Source of the DNA: JAAOIF01 sp965206195
Lineage (GTDB): Bacteria; Pseudomonadota; Gammaproteobacteria; PS1; Pseudothioglobaceae
Direction: 5' to 3'
Assembly: GCA_965206195.1 (NCBI GenBank)
Contig: CBDBIZ010000011.1
Coordinates: 1,364,001-1,428,000, forward strand
DNA length: 64,000 nucleotides
Part shown: positions 18,372 to 26,860 of the stretch, one piece after another
How the letters are laid out: each line of letters opens with the position of its first letter
Position numbering within the stretch: the first letter of the stretch is position 1
The notes under the pieces: generated by a model
What the model was told of the DNA's origin: nothing
The model's input: only the letters and a program-made list of their open reading frames with translations
Databases searched by the model: none
Translations under genes and position numbers: made by a program

Positions 18372-18396
18372 ATTACACTCTGACCCTAATTATTCC

Positions 18397-18463
18397 CAGA
18401 AAAAACAGACCTGGTCCAAAACTTAAAAATGAGGATAATTAATGTTTGTGTCCCCTTATCTTT
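18397..18463 (+). repeat. Copy B of RAYT 1 tail, fused to apaH
   Basis: 67 bp matching 17406-17472, including a full third copy of the 31 bp repeat at 18431-18461. It is a truncated remnant without the rest of the transposase. Its outer end supplies the stop codon of the present apaH gene. Confidence 0.85.
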
Positions 18464-19265
18464 TAGAATTACAATTGACCGTGGTTATTTGCTTGCTGGC
18501 TAGATTAATACCAGCAAGCCTGCCGCCCCAAACGCAGCCGTAGTCTAGTGGGTAGATGTGTGGATGCTTGATAGATTTAAGTGTTGACCAATGTCCAAAG
18601 AAAATATCGGTATTTTTAAGCACTCTATTGTCATGCAAAAACCAAGCCTTATAGCCTGTTGGTGCTTGGTTATGGTTGGTTTTATGCGCAAATTCTAAGC
18701 GGGCATCTGGGGTGCAAAAACGCATACGCATCAAGGCGTTAATGCTATATCGACACTGCGCTTGATAAGACATGTCCTCTTGCCAAGTCTTTGGATAATC
18801 ACCATACATATTAGCGATAAAAGCAGGTGCGCGCTCACTTTGCAATTGTTGTTGTACTTGTTGTGCGTTTGCTAGTAGGGTTTTTTCATTCCACAGTGGC
18901 GGGATACCAGCATGCACCATCAGTGCGTCTTTGTGCTTGATAACTAAAGGTTTTTGAAGCAAAAAATCAATCAGTTGGTTTTTGTTGCTAGCCGTTAAAA
19001 TATCGCCAATGGTGTCTTGACTACTGGGTTTTTTGCCAGTGAGTGCACAGTTAAGCAAATGAAAATCATGATTACCCAAAACCATCCGTGCGTTAGCTTG
19101 CAAATCTTTGATAAAGTTTAGCGTTTGCAAGGATTTATCACCGCGATTAACCACATCACCTAAAAACAATAGTTGGTCCTTATCGGTTGAAAATTTAAGT
19201 TTTTTTAACAACCTTTGCAGCGCGTCAAAACACCCTTGAACATCACCAATTAAGTAATACGCCAT
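18456..19265 (-). CDS. apaH: Diadenosine tetraphosphatase (symmetrical) ApaH
   Basis: Hydrolyses Ap4A to two ADP in the cytosol and removes Np4 RNA caps. The 269-residue metallophosphatase has GDVQGCFDAL (7-16), FLGDVVNRGDKS (34-45) and GNHDFHLL (near 64-71), the metal ligands of the family, and later GHWSTL. The C-terminus NCNSKR is unusual. The final Lys-Arg codons and the TAA lie in, or at the edge of, the RAYT 1 repeat, whereas the duplicate apaH tail at 17526-17620 ends NCNS-stop. The change should be harmless. It is the last gene of pdxA-ksgA-apaG-apaH. Confidence 0.95.
   Translation of the reverse strand: MAYYLIGDVQGCFDALQRLLKKLKFSTDKDQLLFLGDVVNRGDKSLQTLNFIKDLQANARMVLGNHDFHLLNCALTGKKPSSQDTIGDILTASNKNQLIDFLLQKPLVIKHKDALMVHAGIPPLWNEKTLLANAQQVQQQLQSERAPAFIANMYGDYPKTWQEDMSYQAQCRYSINALMRMRFCTPDARLEFAHKTNHNQAPTGYKAWFLHDNRVLKNTDIFFGHWSTLKSIKHPHIYPLDYGCVWGGRLAGINLASKQITTVNCNSKR
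18465..18559 (-). repeat. Copy B of duplicated apaH tail (in the functional gene)
   Basis: The 95 bp in the intact apaH that recur at 17526-17620. In this copy the 53 bp spacer found in copy A (17473-17525) is reduced to one base. Confidence 0.8.
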
Positions 19266-19269
19266 AGGG

Positions 19270-19641
19270 TTAATGCAAGGTGTAGGGTCTGCTCAATACA
19301 AATTCGGCTATCGGTGCTTCAAAGGACTCACCTTCATCGTTGACCATGCCGTAAATGCCTTTCATAGAGCCAGTTGAGGTTTTAATAATTGCACCTGAAG
19401 TGTATTGAAAGCTCTCACCAGGTGCTAGATGTGGGCGTTGTCCAACCACGCCTTCACCGATGACTTGTTCAATATTGTCCTTTTCATCGCGAATAGTCCA
19501 ATGTCTGGTGCGTAATTGGGCGCCAATCTCGCCGTGATTGGTAATGGTGATGGTGTAGGTGTAAGCATATTGATTGTGCCAAGTGCTAGATTGGTGTTCT
19601 AAATAAGCAACTTTGACTTCGATTTTAATGTTGTTTTTCAT
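19270..19641 (-). CDS. apaG: ApaG protein (Co2+/Mg2+ efflux-associated)
   Basis: A 123-residue ApaG-family protein with an immunoglobulin-like fold. Its E. coli and Salmonella relatives affect cobalt and magnesium resistance, but the biochemical role is unclear. Visible signatures are YAYTYTITITNHGEIGAQLRTRHW, EGVVGQRPHLAPGESFQYTSG and GSMKGIYGMV. It starts about 100 bp downstream of the ksgA duplication remnants and runs 4 bp into apaH's upstream spacer. The standard order ksgA-apaG-apaH is preserved except for the inserted duplicate DNA. Confidence 0.96.
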   Translation of the reverse strand: MKNNIKIEVKVAYLEHQSSTWHNQYAYTYTITITNHGEIGAQLRTRHWTIRDEKDNIEQVIGEGVVGQRPHLAPGESFQYTSGAIIKTSTGSMKGIYGMVNDEGESFEAPIAEFVLSRPYTLH

Positions 19642-19659
19642 GAGTCTTGGGGTTTAGGT

Positions 19660-19742
19660 AATCAATTCTACCCCTGAGCATTTGTGCTGTATGAGGCTTT
19701 GAGGTTTGTGAGTGAGTTACAAGTGATTTTAAACAGTTTTTT
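19660..19742 (-). repeat. Third, short degenerate copy of the ksgA end
   Basis: CTGAGCATTTGTGCTGT and the following GAGGTTTGTGAGTGAGTTA, up to AAACAGTTTTTTAC, parallel the genuine ksgA end at about 20129-20200. The copy has many changes and is too degraded to code. Confidence 0.55.
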
Positions 19743-20059
19743 ACTTAATGCTATGCTCTTTTAGAGGTCTTGAGGCTTTACTGCTGGGTTAAAAGTGATT
19801 TTGAGGTAATTTTTTTAGGTTTTGCCAGTGATTTTTCGATGGCTTGAAAAATGCCGCCTTGACCACTTTTGAAAATATAGTAATATCGTCAGTCAAAGGT
19901 TTTGCCAGTGGTGTTAGATAGATAACAGCAGAATCAACTTTGGGGATAGGGTTAAAAGACTTTGGCAGTACGATAAAAATCAATTCAACCTCAAAAAAGG
20001 CCTGCATCATCACACTTAGGCGACCATAAGTTTTATTGCCACTTGGCTTAACAATACGC
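19743..20059 (-). pseudogene. Degenerate tandem copy of the ksgA 3' half
   Basis: On the minus strand, immediately after the real ksgA stop, the sequence resumes within the gene at the equivalent of KTYGRLSVMMQAFFEVE and continues through PKSFNPIPKVDSA to FSKVVKAAF. It then decays where the intact gene has SQRRKTLKN. It differs at several residues (TVLP to IVLP, TKPL to AKPL), so the duplication is old or came from a diverged allele. Together with 19642-19742, this explains the whole 418 bp gap between ksgA and apaG. A frame stays open across it but has no proper start. Confidence 0.8.
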
Positions 20060-20839
20060 CTAAGTGCTGGTTTGATTTGAGTGTTGTTGGTAGTCTTGGG
20101 TGAGGGTGACAAATTCAGCCACACTGAGCATCTGTGCTCTTTGCGAGAGGTCAATTGAGGTTTGCGGCTGAGTTAACAGCGATTTTAGGCAATTTTTTAA
20201 GGTTTTTCGACGCTGAGAAAATGCCGCCTTGACCACTTTTGAAAATATAGTAGTATCTTTAATCAAAGGTTTTGTTAGTGGTGTTAGATAGATAATGGCA
20301 GAATCAACTTTGGGGATAGGGTTAAAAGACTTTGGCAGTACGGTAAAAATTAATTCAACCTCAAAAAAAGCCTGCATCATCACACTTAGGCGACCATAAG
20401 TTTTGCTGCCACGCTTGGCTGTGATACGCTCAACCACTTGTTTTTGCAACATCAATGTCATATCATTGATATGAGCGCGATGGTCTAATAAATGAAATAA
20501 TAGCGGCGATGAGATATTATAAGGTAGGTTACCCACAACTCTAAGCGGTGTGAGCAGGGTGCTTAGGTCAAACTTGAGGGCATCTGCTTGATAGATGTGC
20601 AAGTTATGTTTTTTTAAAGCACTTAGTTTGGTTACTAAGTCTTGGTCAATCTCAATTGCGTGCAACTGCCCCACTTTTGCCAGTAAGGGCAGCGTTATTG
20701 CCCCTTTGCCAGGACCAATTTCAAGTAAATTATCAGTTTGTTTGGGGGCGATAGTGGCGACGATTTGGTCAATGATGTTAGCATCTATTAAAAAATTTTG
20801 ACCAAAGCGTCTGCGCGCTGTGGGTTTAGGCGCTAGCAT
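20060..20839 (-). CDS. ksgA: 16S rRNA (adenine1518/1519-N6)-dimethyltransferase KsgA
   Basis: Dimethylates two adenines in the 3' hairpin of 16S rRNA late in 30S assembly. The 259-residue class I methyltransferase has RRFGQNFLID (near 10-19), the SAM loop LLEIGPGKGAIT, and the catalytic NLPYNISSPLLFH. The length is slightly short compared with E. coli (273). The last 10 residues (YQQHSNQTST) border the duplicated copy, so the natural C-terminus may have been altered. It overlaps pdxA by 14 bp. Confidence 0.95.
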   Translation of the reverse strand: MLAPKPTARRRFGQNFLIDANIIDQIVATIAPKQTDNLLEIGPGKGAITLPLLAKVGQLHAIEIDQDLVTKLSALKKHNLHIYQADALKFDLSTLLTPLRVVGNLPYNISSPLLFHLLDHRAHINDMTLMLQKQVVERITAKRGSKTYGRLSVMMQAFFEVELIFTVLPKSFNPIPKVDSAIIYLTPLTKPLIKDTTIFSKVVKAAFSQRRKTLKNCLKSLLTQPQTSIDLSQRAQMLSVAEFVTLTQDYQQHSNQTST

Positions 20840-21788
20840 GACGGATGAGAGTTTGCGTGTAAGCCAGTGCAGTTTTAAAACTACCCAAGCTGATATTGCC
20901 AGTGGCTGCTAGACTTAATGCTGTACCGTGGTCAACTGAGGTACGAATAAAGGGCAAGCCGAGAGTGATATTGACAGATTTTTTAAATCCTAACGCTTTT
21001 AATACTGGCAAACCTTGATCGTGATACATTGCCAATACCACGTCAACACCACGCAGAGCATCAGGGGTAAATGCGCTGTCAGCGGGTAGTGCACCACGTA
21101 AGTGATAACCTTGATTGTTGAGTTTGGCAATTAAGGGATTGATAATCTCAATTTCTTCGCGCCCTAGATAGCCCTGTTCGCCAGCATGAGGATTGAGCCC
21201 ACAAATGGCAATTTTAGGCTGTTTGATGCCAATTGACGTGAGTGAGTGATGAATAATAGCAATGGTTTTTTCAAGTGAATCTGGTTGAATATGCTGTGCC
21301 ACCTCAGATAAAGGCAGATGGGTGGTGGCAAGGGCCACGCGCAGGGTATCAGTTGCCAGCATCATTACGGTTTTGTCAGTGTGAGTCAACTGAGCTAAAT
21401 ATTCGGTATGACCGGTAAAATCAAACCCTGCTTGGTTAATTGCGCCCTTATGTACGGGGCCTGTGAGTAGCGCGCTACAAGTTTTATCTAGGCAATGTTG
21501 GGTGGCAATAGCTAGGGCATTTAAGACCAACTGAGCATGGTCTGGGTTGAGCACACCCGGTTTGACTTTAGTATTGGTTTTTAAGGGAAAAACGTTAATC
21601 TCGCCTTGAGTCGTAGGGCTAGTATTTTCCTTGATTGTTAGGGGTAGGTTTAATTGTTTAGCGCGCCTTTGTAATAGGTCTGGGTCGCTAAAAATTAATA
21701 GCGGGTTGTGCGAGGTTTGCTGCGCGTAAATAATCGCTAAATCAATACCAATGCCAGCAGGTTCTCCTGGGGTAAAAGCAATAGTCAT
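20826..21788 (-). CDS. pdxA: 4-hydroxythreonine-4-phosphate dehydrogenase PdxA
   Basis: NAD-dependent oxidation and decarboxylation of 4-phosphohydroxy-threonine in the DXP-dependent pyridoxal phosphate pathway. The 320 residues carry the N-terminal FTPGEPAGIGIDL, TGPVHKGAINQAGFDFTGHTE with metal and substrate His, GLNPHAGEQGYLG, and YHDQGLPVLK with the third His. Slightly short but complete. It is the first gene of pdxA-ksgA-apaG-apaH. The surA and lptD genes that precede it in enterobacteria are missing, and the next gene upstream is the divergent efflux adaptor. Confidence 0.97.
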   Translation of the reverse strand: MTIAFTPGEPAGIGIDLAIIYAQQTSHNPLLIFSDPDLLQRRAKQLNLPLTIKENTSPTTQGEINVFPLKTNTKVKPGVLNPDHAQLVLNALAIATQHCLDKTCSALLTGPVHKGAINQAGFDFTGHTEYLAQLTHTDKTVMMLATDTLRVALATTHLPLSEVAQHIQPDSLEKTIAIIHHSLTSIGIKQPKIAICGLNPHAGEQGYLGREEIEIINPLIAKLNNQGYHLRGALPADSAFTPDALRGVDVVLAMYHDQGLPVLKALGFKKSVNITLGLPFIRTSVDHGTALSLAATGNISLGSFKTALAYTQTLIRHASA

Positions 21789-21930
21789 AAGCGGATAATA
21801 GGGTTATTATTGATAATATTTGTGTTATAATATTGGCGTTTTTAAGCGTGTAAAAAAATAGCCAAATTTTAGTTCATTTTAAACTGATAAAATTTGTAAA
21901 ATACAAAAAAACCATCTGGGAAAATTAACT

Positions 21931-23061
21931 ATGAATGCGTTTATAATTACACCAGCCTTGTTGGCATTTTCATTATCATTATCAGCGCAAACACTTAACC
22001 AGGACGCTAACAATCTTAACCTTAATTATCAGCTTCATACGGTAGTTGGGATGTCGTTGGATAAACGGGCACTATTAGGGGGTTCGGTGGTTTCTGCCAC
22101 CCAAGTTAGCCTATCTACTCAAGTATCTGGCGATGTCTTATCAATTGGTGGCAAAGAAGGAGATATGTTCAAACAAGGGGCTACTTTGGTAACCCTTGAG
22201 CAAGAATCCATCCAAGCGCAAAAAGACTCTGCTTATGCCCAGATTGCCTCTGCTAACGAGGCACTGAAAAATGCCCAAATACAATACCGAAAATCGCTGG
22301 TATCGCCTTATGCAAATGATATGTTTGGTGGTGCTTTTTCGATGTTTACCGACCCGATGAATAATTTTACTGGTAGAGGTAATTCAGACTTTAATAAATA
22401 CGCCAATAGAGCTTCGTATTACACAGAATTTCAACAAGCAAAAAACCAACTAAAACAAGCACAACTTAACCTTAAACAGGTTGAAGAGCGCTTAAAAGAT
22501 ACCAATATTAAAGCCCCTTTTGATGGGGTTGTGGTGGTGAAAAATATCAATCAAGGCGACGTGGTACAAACTGGACAAATACTGATTGAATTTGCCGATA
22601 TTAGAGAGTTGCAAGTGCAGGTCAATGTGCCTTCGCGGCTGGTTAGTAGTTTAAAGCTAAATAAAACTTACCGAATTAAGTTAGATATTGCCAATATTGT
22701 GGTGAATGCAACCTTATCACAAATTTATCCGATTGCAGATGATAACAAACACAGCGTTAAGGTAAAGTTTGACTTGCCACCGAATGTGCCAGTGTTATCG
22801 GGGGCTTATGCAGAGGTGGAGATTTTTGAAACCGATTCGGGTATTTTAACCCCTGTTATCCCTGAGTCAGCAATCATATGGCGTTCGTCATTGCCTAGTA
22901 TTTTTGTTATCAATCCCAAAACCCAACTTACCGAACTGAGGTTTATACGCTTAGGTGAACAAGTTGGTAGTGGCAATAAAAGTGTGTTGTCAGGCTTAAA
23001 AATTGGTGAAAAAATTGTTTCTAACCCCGACATTTTAATGATTTCAGGGATGAATATTTGA
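21931..23061 (+). CDS. RND efflux periplasmic adaptor (membrane fusion protein)
   Basis: A 376-residue HlyD/AcrA-type adaptor that links an inner-membrane RND pump to an outer-membrane channel. Residues 1-19 form a signal peptide (LLAFSLSLSAQT). The split biotinyl-lipoyl halves are GDVLSIGGKEGDMFKQGATL and IKAPFDGVVVVKNINQGDVV, with a coiled-coil hairpin between (about 95-190) that includes a Gly/Phe/Asn-rich insertion (MFGGAFSMFTDP). Beta-barrel and membrane-proximal domains follow. Its stop overlaps the pump gene, so the two are translationally coupled. No outer-membrane factor gene is adjacent. The substrate is unknown. Confidence 0.9.
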   Translation: MNAFIITPALLAFSLSLSAQTLNQDANNLNLNYQLHTVVGMSLDKRALLGGSVVSATQVSLSTQVSGDVLSIGGKEGDMFKQGATLVTLEQESIQAQKDSAYAQIASANEALKNAQIQYRKSLVSPYANDMFGGAFSMFTDPMNNFTGRGNSDFNKYANRASYYTEFQQAKNQLKQAQLNLKQVEERLKDTNIKAPFDGVVVVKNINQGDVVQTGQILIEFADIRELQVQVNVPSRLVSSLKLNKTYRIKLDIANIVVNATLSQIYPIADDNKHSVKVKFDLPPNVPVLSGAYAEVEIFETDSGILTPVIPESAIIWRSSLPSIFVINPKTQLTELRFIRLGEQVGSGNKSVLSGLKIGEKIVSNPDILMISGMNI

Positions 23062-23069
23062 AAGCAAGC

Positions 23070-26000
23070 ATGGCGGATAACAAGCAAATAGATCATGCTG
23101 ATTTAGGTGTAGCAGGCAATTTAACTAAAACCTTTATCACTTCGCCCTTATCAATTATTTTATTTTTTGCCATGCTGGGCGCAGGCATCATTGGACTAAT
23201 TTCCACCCCAAGACAAGAAGACCCACAAATTTCAGTGCCACTGATTGATTTATTCATTGAATATCCCGGCGCTTCATCTGATGAGGTTGCCAATATTGTA
23301 ATCAAGCCACTAGAGCGATTGATGTCACATATTTTAGGGGTTAAACATGTTTATTCGCTTAGCGACAGAGGCAAAGGTATTGTTACTATAGAGTTTGATG
23401 TCGGTCAAGAAATGAATGCCTCGATTATCAAAGTGCGCGATAAAATGTTGTCTAATCTTGAATTTATGCCGCCTGGGGTCAAAACCCCCTTGGTTAAACC
23501 TAAAGAAATTGATGATGTGCCTATTATCAATTTAACCCTTTGGTCAAAATCGCTAGATGATGGTCAATTACGCTCGCTTGGTTTAGAATTATTACAACAG
23601 CTTGAAAAAGTCAAAGACACCAATAATGGCTTTGTGGTTGGCGGACGTAGGGAAATTTTCCATATTGATGTTTATCCGGGACGTTTGGCAGGACACGGGA
23701 TATCTATGCAACAAATTGCTGATACTATTAGTGCCTCAAATGTTAGTGACCATACTGGCAATATTGAGCTCAACGGCTACAATATGGAAGTGTATTCTGG
23801 AGATTTTTTTAAAAAAGTTGAAGACATTGAAAACTTGGTGTTGAGTGCTAATCAAGCGAGACCCATTTATGTGCGTGATGTTGCAGATGTTTATTACGCA
23901 CCAGAGGAAGCTAAAAACCTAGTCAGTTATTACACCGGCAGTGCGAATAAAAGTAATAACAAAGCCACAGGTGAGCAAGCAGTGACCATTGCTATTGCGA
24001 AAAAATATGGCTCTAACGGTGTGGCAGTGGCAGACAATATTTTAGCTAAGGTTGAGCAGCTTAAAGGTCGCCTAATTCCTGATAATGTTGAGATAAGCGT
24101 TACCAGAAATTATGGCAAGTCTGCTAAAGACAAAGTCAATGCACTGATTACCAAACTCTTTATTGCTACTGGTGCGGTTACATTGTTGGTGTGGTTTGCA
24201 CTCGGCGTTCGTCCAGCAATCGTTGTTACATTAGTCATTCCGGTGGTGTTGTTAATGACCATATTTTCTGCTTGGATTTTGGGCATGACCATTGATAGAG
24301 TGAGTTTATTTGCACTGATTTTCTCAATTGGTATTTTGGTTGATGATGCAATTGTGGTCACCGAGAATATTTACAGGCGTTGGCTGATTGATAACAAAAT
24401 TACCATTGCCACTGCCATTGATGCGGTGCGTGAAGTGGGTAACCCAACTATTTTGGCAACTTTTACTGTAGTGGCAGCACTGGTGCCAATGGCAGCTGTG
24501 AGTGGCATGATGGGGCCTTATATGGCACCCATTCCAATTTTGGGTTCAGTGGCAATGATGTTTTCCTTGTTTGCAGCCTTTGTGTTTACGCCATACTTCA
24601 TTATGAAGTTTGTACCACCGCTGAATGTACTACACAAAATGCACGAAAAAGAACAGCAAGAAGCTGAAAAAATGCACAAATTTTTCCGCTCTACAATTTT
24701 AAAACTGGTCAATAAAAAAGTATTTGGCTGGGGTTTTTTAATTGGACTATTTATTACTTTTTTCATGTCAATGTCACTATTCTACACTACCGCAGTACCC
24801 GTCAAAATGCTACCTTTGGATAACAAATCAGAGTTTGGTGTGGTGCTGGATATGCCAGATGGCACCGCGTTAGGTGATACCGCTTCTACCTTGCATAAAA
24901 TGGCACAAGTATTGCGTCAATTACCTGAGGTAGTTGGCATTCAATCCTACGCAGGCACAGCCAAACCTTTTGATTTTAATGGGTTAGTTAGGCATTATTA
25001 CTTGCGACAAAAATCCTCAGAAGGTGAGTTACAACTTCAGCTGGCTGAAAAAGCACAACGTACGCGTTCTAGCCATGAGATTGCCCTAGAGGCAAGAGAA
25101 TTGGTTAAGCAAATTGCAAAAGATGTTGGTGCAAATTACGCCGTGGTTGAAATGCCGCCAGGACCACCTGTACTACGCCCTGTGGTTGCACAAGTGTATG
25201 GCCCTGATAAACAAACACGGCGTAAATTGGCGAGTGATTTGACTCAGTTGTTTAAAGAATCTGGCACCATGACAGACGTTGATAACCTGATGCGCGATGA
25301 ACATCCAGTGATTAATTTTGAAGTGGATGCTATTAAAGCCTCACATTTTGGCATCAATACTCAAACCATTAAACAGACTTTAGCAATGGCAATGAGTAGT
25401 TTTAATGTCAGCACAATTCGCCTTAAAAATGCACTAGAGCCCTCACCTGTTGCTATGAAAGTGCCGTTATCTAAACGCTCACAATTGTCTTATTTAACCC
25501 AACTGCCAGTGCCTTCACAGCATGGCGGTATGATTCCAATTTCTGAGCTTGGCTCTTTTGTTTATAAAAAACAAGACAGTCTAATTTTCCATAAAGATTT
25601 AGCTGATGTTGAATACGTTTTGGGCGAGCCAATTGGTCGTTTGAGTGCGCCAATTTATGCCATGTTTGGGGTTGATGACTTATTACTCAAATATCAAACG
25701 ATTGATGGTCAACAACTCCAAGGTGAATATTTGGGCCCACCAACAAACCAAGATATTCCGGGCTTTGAATGGGGTGGAGAGTGGACGGTCACTTATGAAA
25801 CTTTCCGCGACATGGGTACGGCTTTTGCAGTGGCACTGGTAGTGATTTATATGCTGGTGGTTTGGCAATTTGGTAATTTTATTGTGCCAGCGGTAATTAT
25901 GGCACCTATTCCTTTAACATTGTTAGGTATCGTGCCTGGGCATTGGTTGTTGAGTGCTGAATTTACTGCCACTTCAATGATTGGCTGGATTGCCCTAGCA

Positions 26001-26579
26001 GGAATTATTGTGCGAAATTCCATTTTATTGGTTGATTTTACCGTGCAAGAATACGCCAAAGGTGTGGCTTTTTTTGATGCAGTGGTGAACTCTTGTAGTG
26101 CTAGAACTCGCCCTATTTTAATTACTGCATTTGCTCTAGTCGGTGGCTCGAGCGTTATTTTAACTGACCCTATTTTTCAAGGTATGGCAATTTCACTACT
26201 GTTTGGAGTGCTTGTTTCTACCTTATTAACGCTGCTTGTCATCCCGCTTGGTATGCTCTCAGCAGGCGAGCAGGCTTGTCGTAATATTGTAGTTAATATG
26301 GGGTTATTACCAAGTGAAGTTGACGCCGATGCTAAATACAATGTTGCAAAAACTGAAAAAAACCAGCCTAACAAATTTTATGTCAATGCTAAAAAGTGGA
26401 TGCAAACTATGATTGAGCAGAAAAACGGCAAATCCAAAGAATCTTATATTGACCCTAAAAAATGGATTCAAACTATGATTGAGCAGAAAAACGGCAGGGC
26501 TAAAAAATCTCAAGAAAGAACCAGTAATGGAAAAATTGATACCAATAGCTTGTTAAAAAAAGAAGATAAAGGCAACTGA
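23070..26579 (+). CDS. RND-family efflux pump, inner-membrane subunit
   Basis: A proton-driven AcrB-type exporter of about 1169 residues with two halves of six membrane segments and large periplasmic loops. TM4 carries the paired Asp of drug exporters in IGILVDDAIVVTENIYRR. The second half has GWIALAGIIVRNSILLVDF. An alternative TTG start at 23058 overlaps the adaptor stop (TTGA). It is longer than AcrB (1049) because of a hydrophilic Lys-rich C-terminal tail of about 70 residues containing a 22-residue tandem repeat. The motifs favour drug or organic substrates over metals. The exact substrate cannot be read from the sequence. Confidence 0.92.
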   Translation: MADNKQIDHADLGVAGNLTKTFITSPLSIILFFAMLGAGIIGLISTPRQEDPQISVPLIDLFIEYPGASSDEVANIVIKPLERLMSHILGVKHVYSLSDRGKGIVTIEFDVGQEMNASIIKVRDKMLSNLEFMPPGVKTPLVKPKEIDDVPIINLTLWSKSLDDGQLRSLGLELLQQLEKVKDTNNGFVVGGRREIFHIDVYPGRLAGHGISMQQIADTISASNVSDHTGNIELNGYNMEVYSGDFFKKVEDIENLVLSANQARPIYVRDVADVYYAPEEAKNLVSYYTGSANKSNNKATGEQAVTIAIAKKYGSNGVAVADNILAKVEQLKGRLIPDNVEISVTRNYGKSAKDKVNALITKLFIATGAVTLLVWFALGVRPAIVVTLVIPVVLLMTIFSAWILGMTIDRVSLFALIFSIGILVDDAIVVTENIYRRWLIDNKITIATAIDAVREVGNPTILATFTVVAALVPMAAVSGMMGPYMAPIPILGSVAMMFSLFAAFVFTPYFIMKFVPPLNVLHKMHEKEQQEAEKMHKFFRSTILKLVNKKVFGWGFLIGLFITFFMSMSLFYTTAVPVKMLPLDNKSEFGVVLDMPDGTALGDTASTLHKMAQVLRQLPEVVGIQSYAGTAKPFDFNGLVRHYYLRQKSSEGELQLQLAEKAQRTRSSHEIALEARELVKQIAKDVGANYAVVEMPPGPPVLRPVVAQVYGPDKQTRRKLASDLTQLFKESGTMTDVDNLMRDEHPVINFEVDAIKASHFGINTQTIKQTLAMAMSSFNVSTIRLKNALEPSPVAMKVPLSKRSQLSYLTQLPVPSQHGGMIPISELGSFVYKKQDSLIFHKDLADVEYVLGEPIGRLSAPIYAMFGVDDLLLKYQTIDGQQLQGEYLGPPTNQDIPGFEWGGEWTVTYETFRDMGTAFAVALVVIYMLVVWQFGNFIVPAVIMAPIPLTLLGIVPGHWLLSAEFTATSMIGWIALAGIIVRNSILLVDFTVQEYAKGVAFFDAVVNSCSARTRPILITAFALVGGSSVILTDPIFQGMAISLLFGVLVSTLLTLLVIPLGMLSAGEQACRNIVVNMGLLPSEVDADAKYNVAKTEKNQPNKFYVNAKKWMQTMIEQKNGKSKESYIDPKKWIQTMIEQKNGRAKKSQERTSNGKIDTNSLLKKEDKGN
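26391..26495 (+). repeat. Tandem 66 bp duplication encoding a KKW-QTMIEQKNG repeat
   Basis: 39 bp at 26391-26429 recur at 26457-26495 with two visible changes, giving KKWMQTMIEQKNG and KKWIQTMIEQKNG 22 residues apart in the cytoplasmic tail of the RND pump. The frame is maintained. Confidence 0.85.
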
Positions 26580-26641
26580 TAAAAAAAGCACAACTCTTTG
26601 TTCATTAATATCTTATCAAGCCTTACACTTAAGTATGATAC

Positions 26642-26740
26642 TTTTTGCTATGGTTAATTGGTATTAATAAACAACTGGCCGCTTGATTTTGTTTAAGAAT
26701 ATTAAATTTTTTGCTATGGTTAATTGGTATTAATAAACAA
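26642..26740 (+). repeat. Pair of 33 bp direct repeats in the RND-propeller gap
   Basis: The 33 bp beginning TTTTTGCTATGGTTAATTGG occur at 26642-26674 and 26708-26740, exactly, separated by 33 unrelated bases. They fill much of the 281 bp gap before the propeller gene. I see no coding sequence in the gap. The copies could be regulatory (each holds TTAATTGGTATTAATAA) or a duplication scar. Confidence 0.85.
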
Positions 26741-26860
26741 TTGTATTGCCCAAACCTGACTGGTCATAAACTCCTAAACCAATAAATTAATAAAAAATGT
26801 ATTTGAGGGTTTAATTTAGACTATCATAGCGTGAAATGTCTTTTTATAACGAGGTAAAAA

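Larger units (their letters stand above)
17621..18391 (+). mobile_element. RAYT element 2 with 16 bp terminal inverted repeats
   Basis: Bounded by the perfect inverted repeat AATTAGGGTCAGAGTG (17621-17636) and its complement at 18376-18391. A perfect hairpin follows the left end, and one transposase gene fills the interior. The left end abuts a duplicate apaH tail and the right end is 5 bp from a duplicate RAYT 1 tail, so the element sits inside a duplicated junction. The terminal repeats differ from those of element 1, so the two are separate families. Confidence 0.75.

Noticed and set aside
26642..26740. Minimal CRISPR-like unit: two 33 bp repeats with a 33 bp spacer
   Set aside because: Only two copies, no cas genes, and similar two-copy duplications occur nearby inside genes (lipA end, RND tail). 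A duplication scar explains it better.
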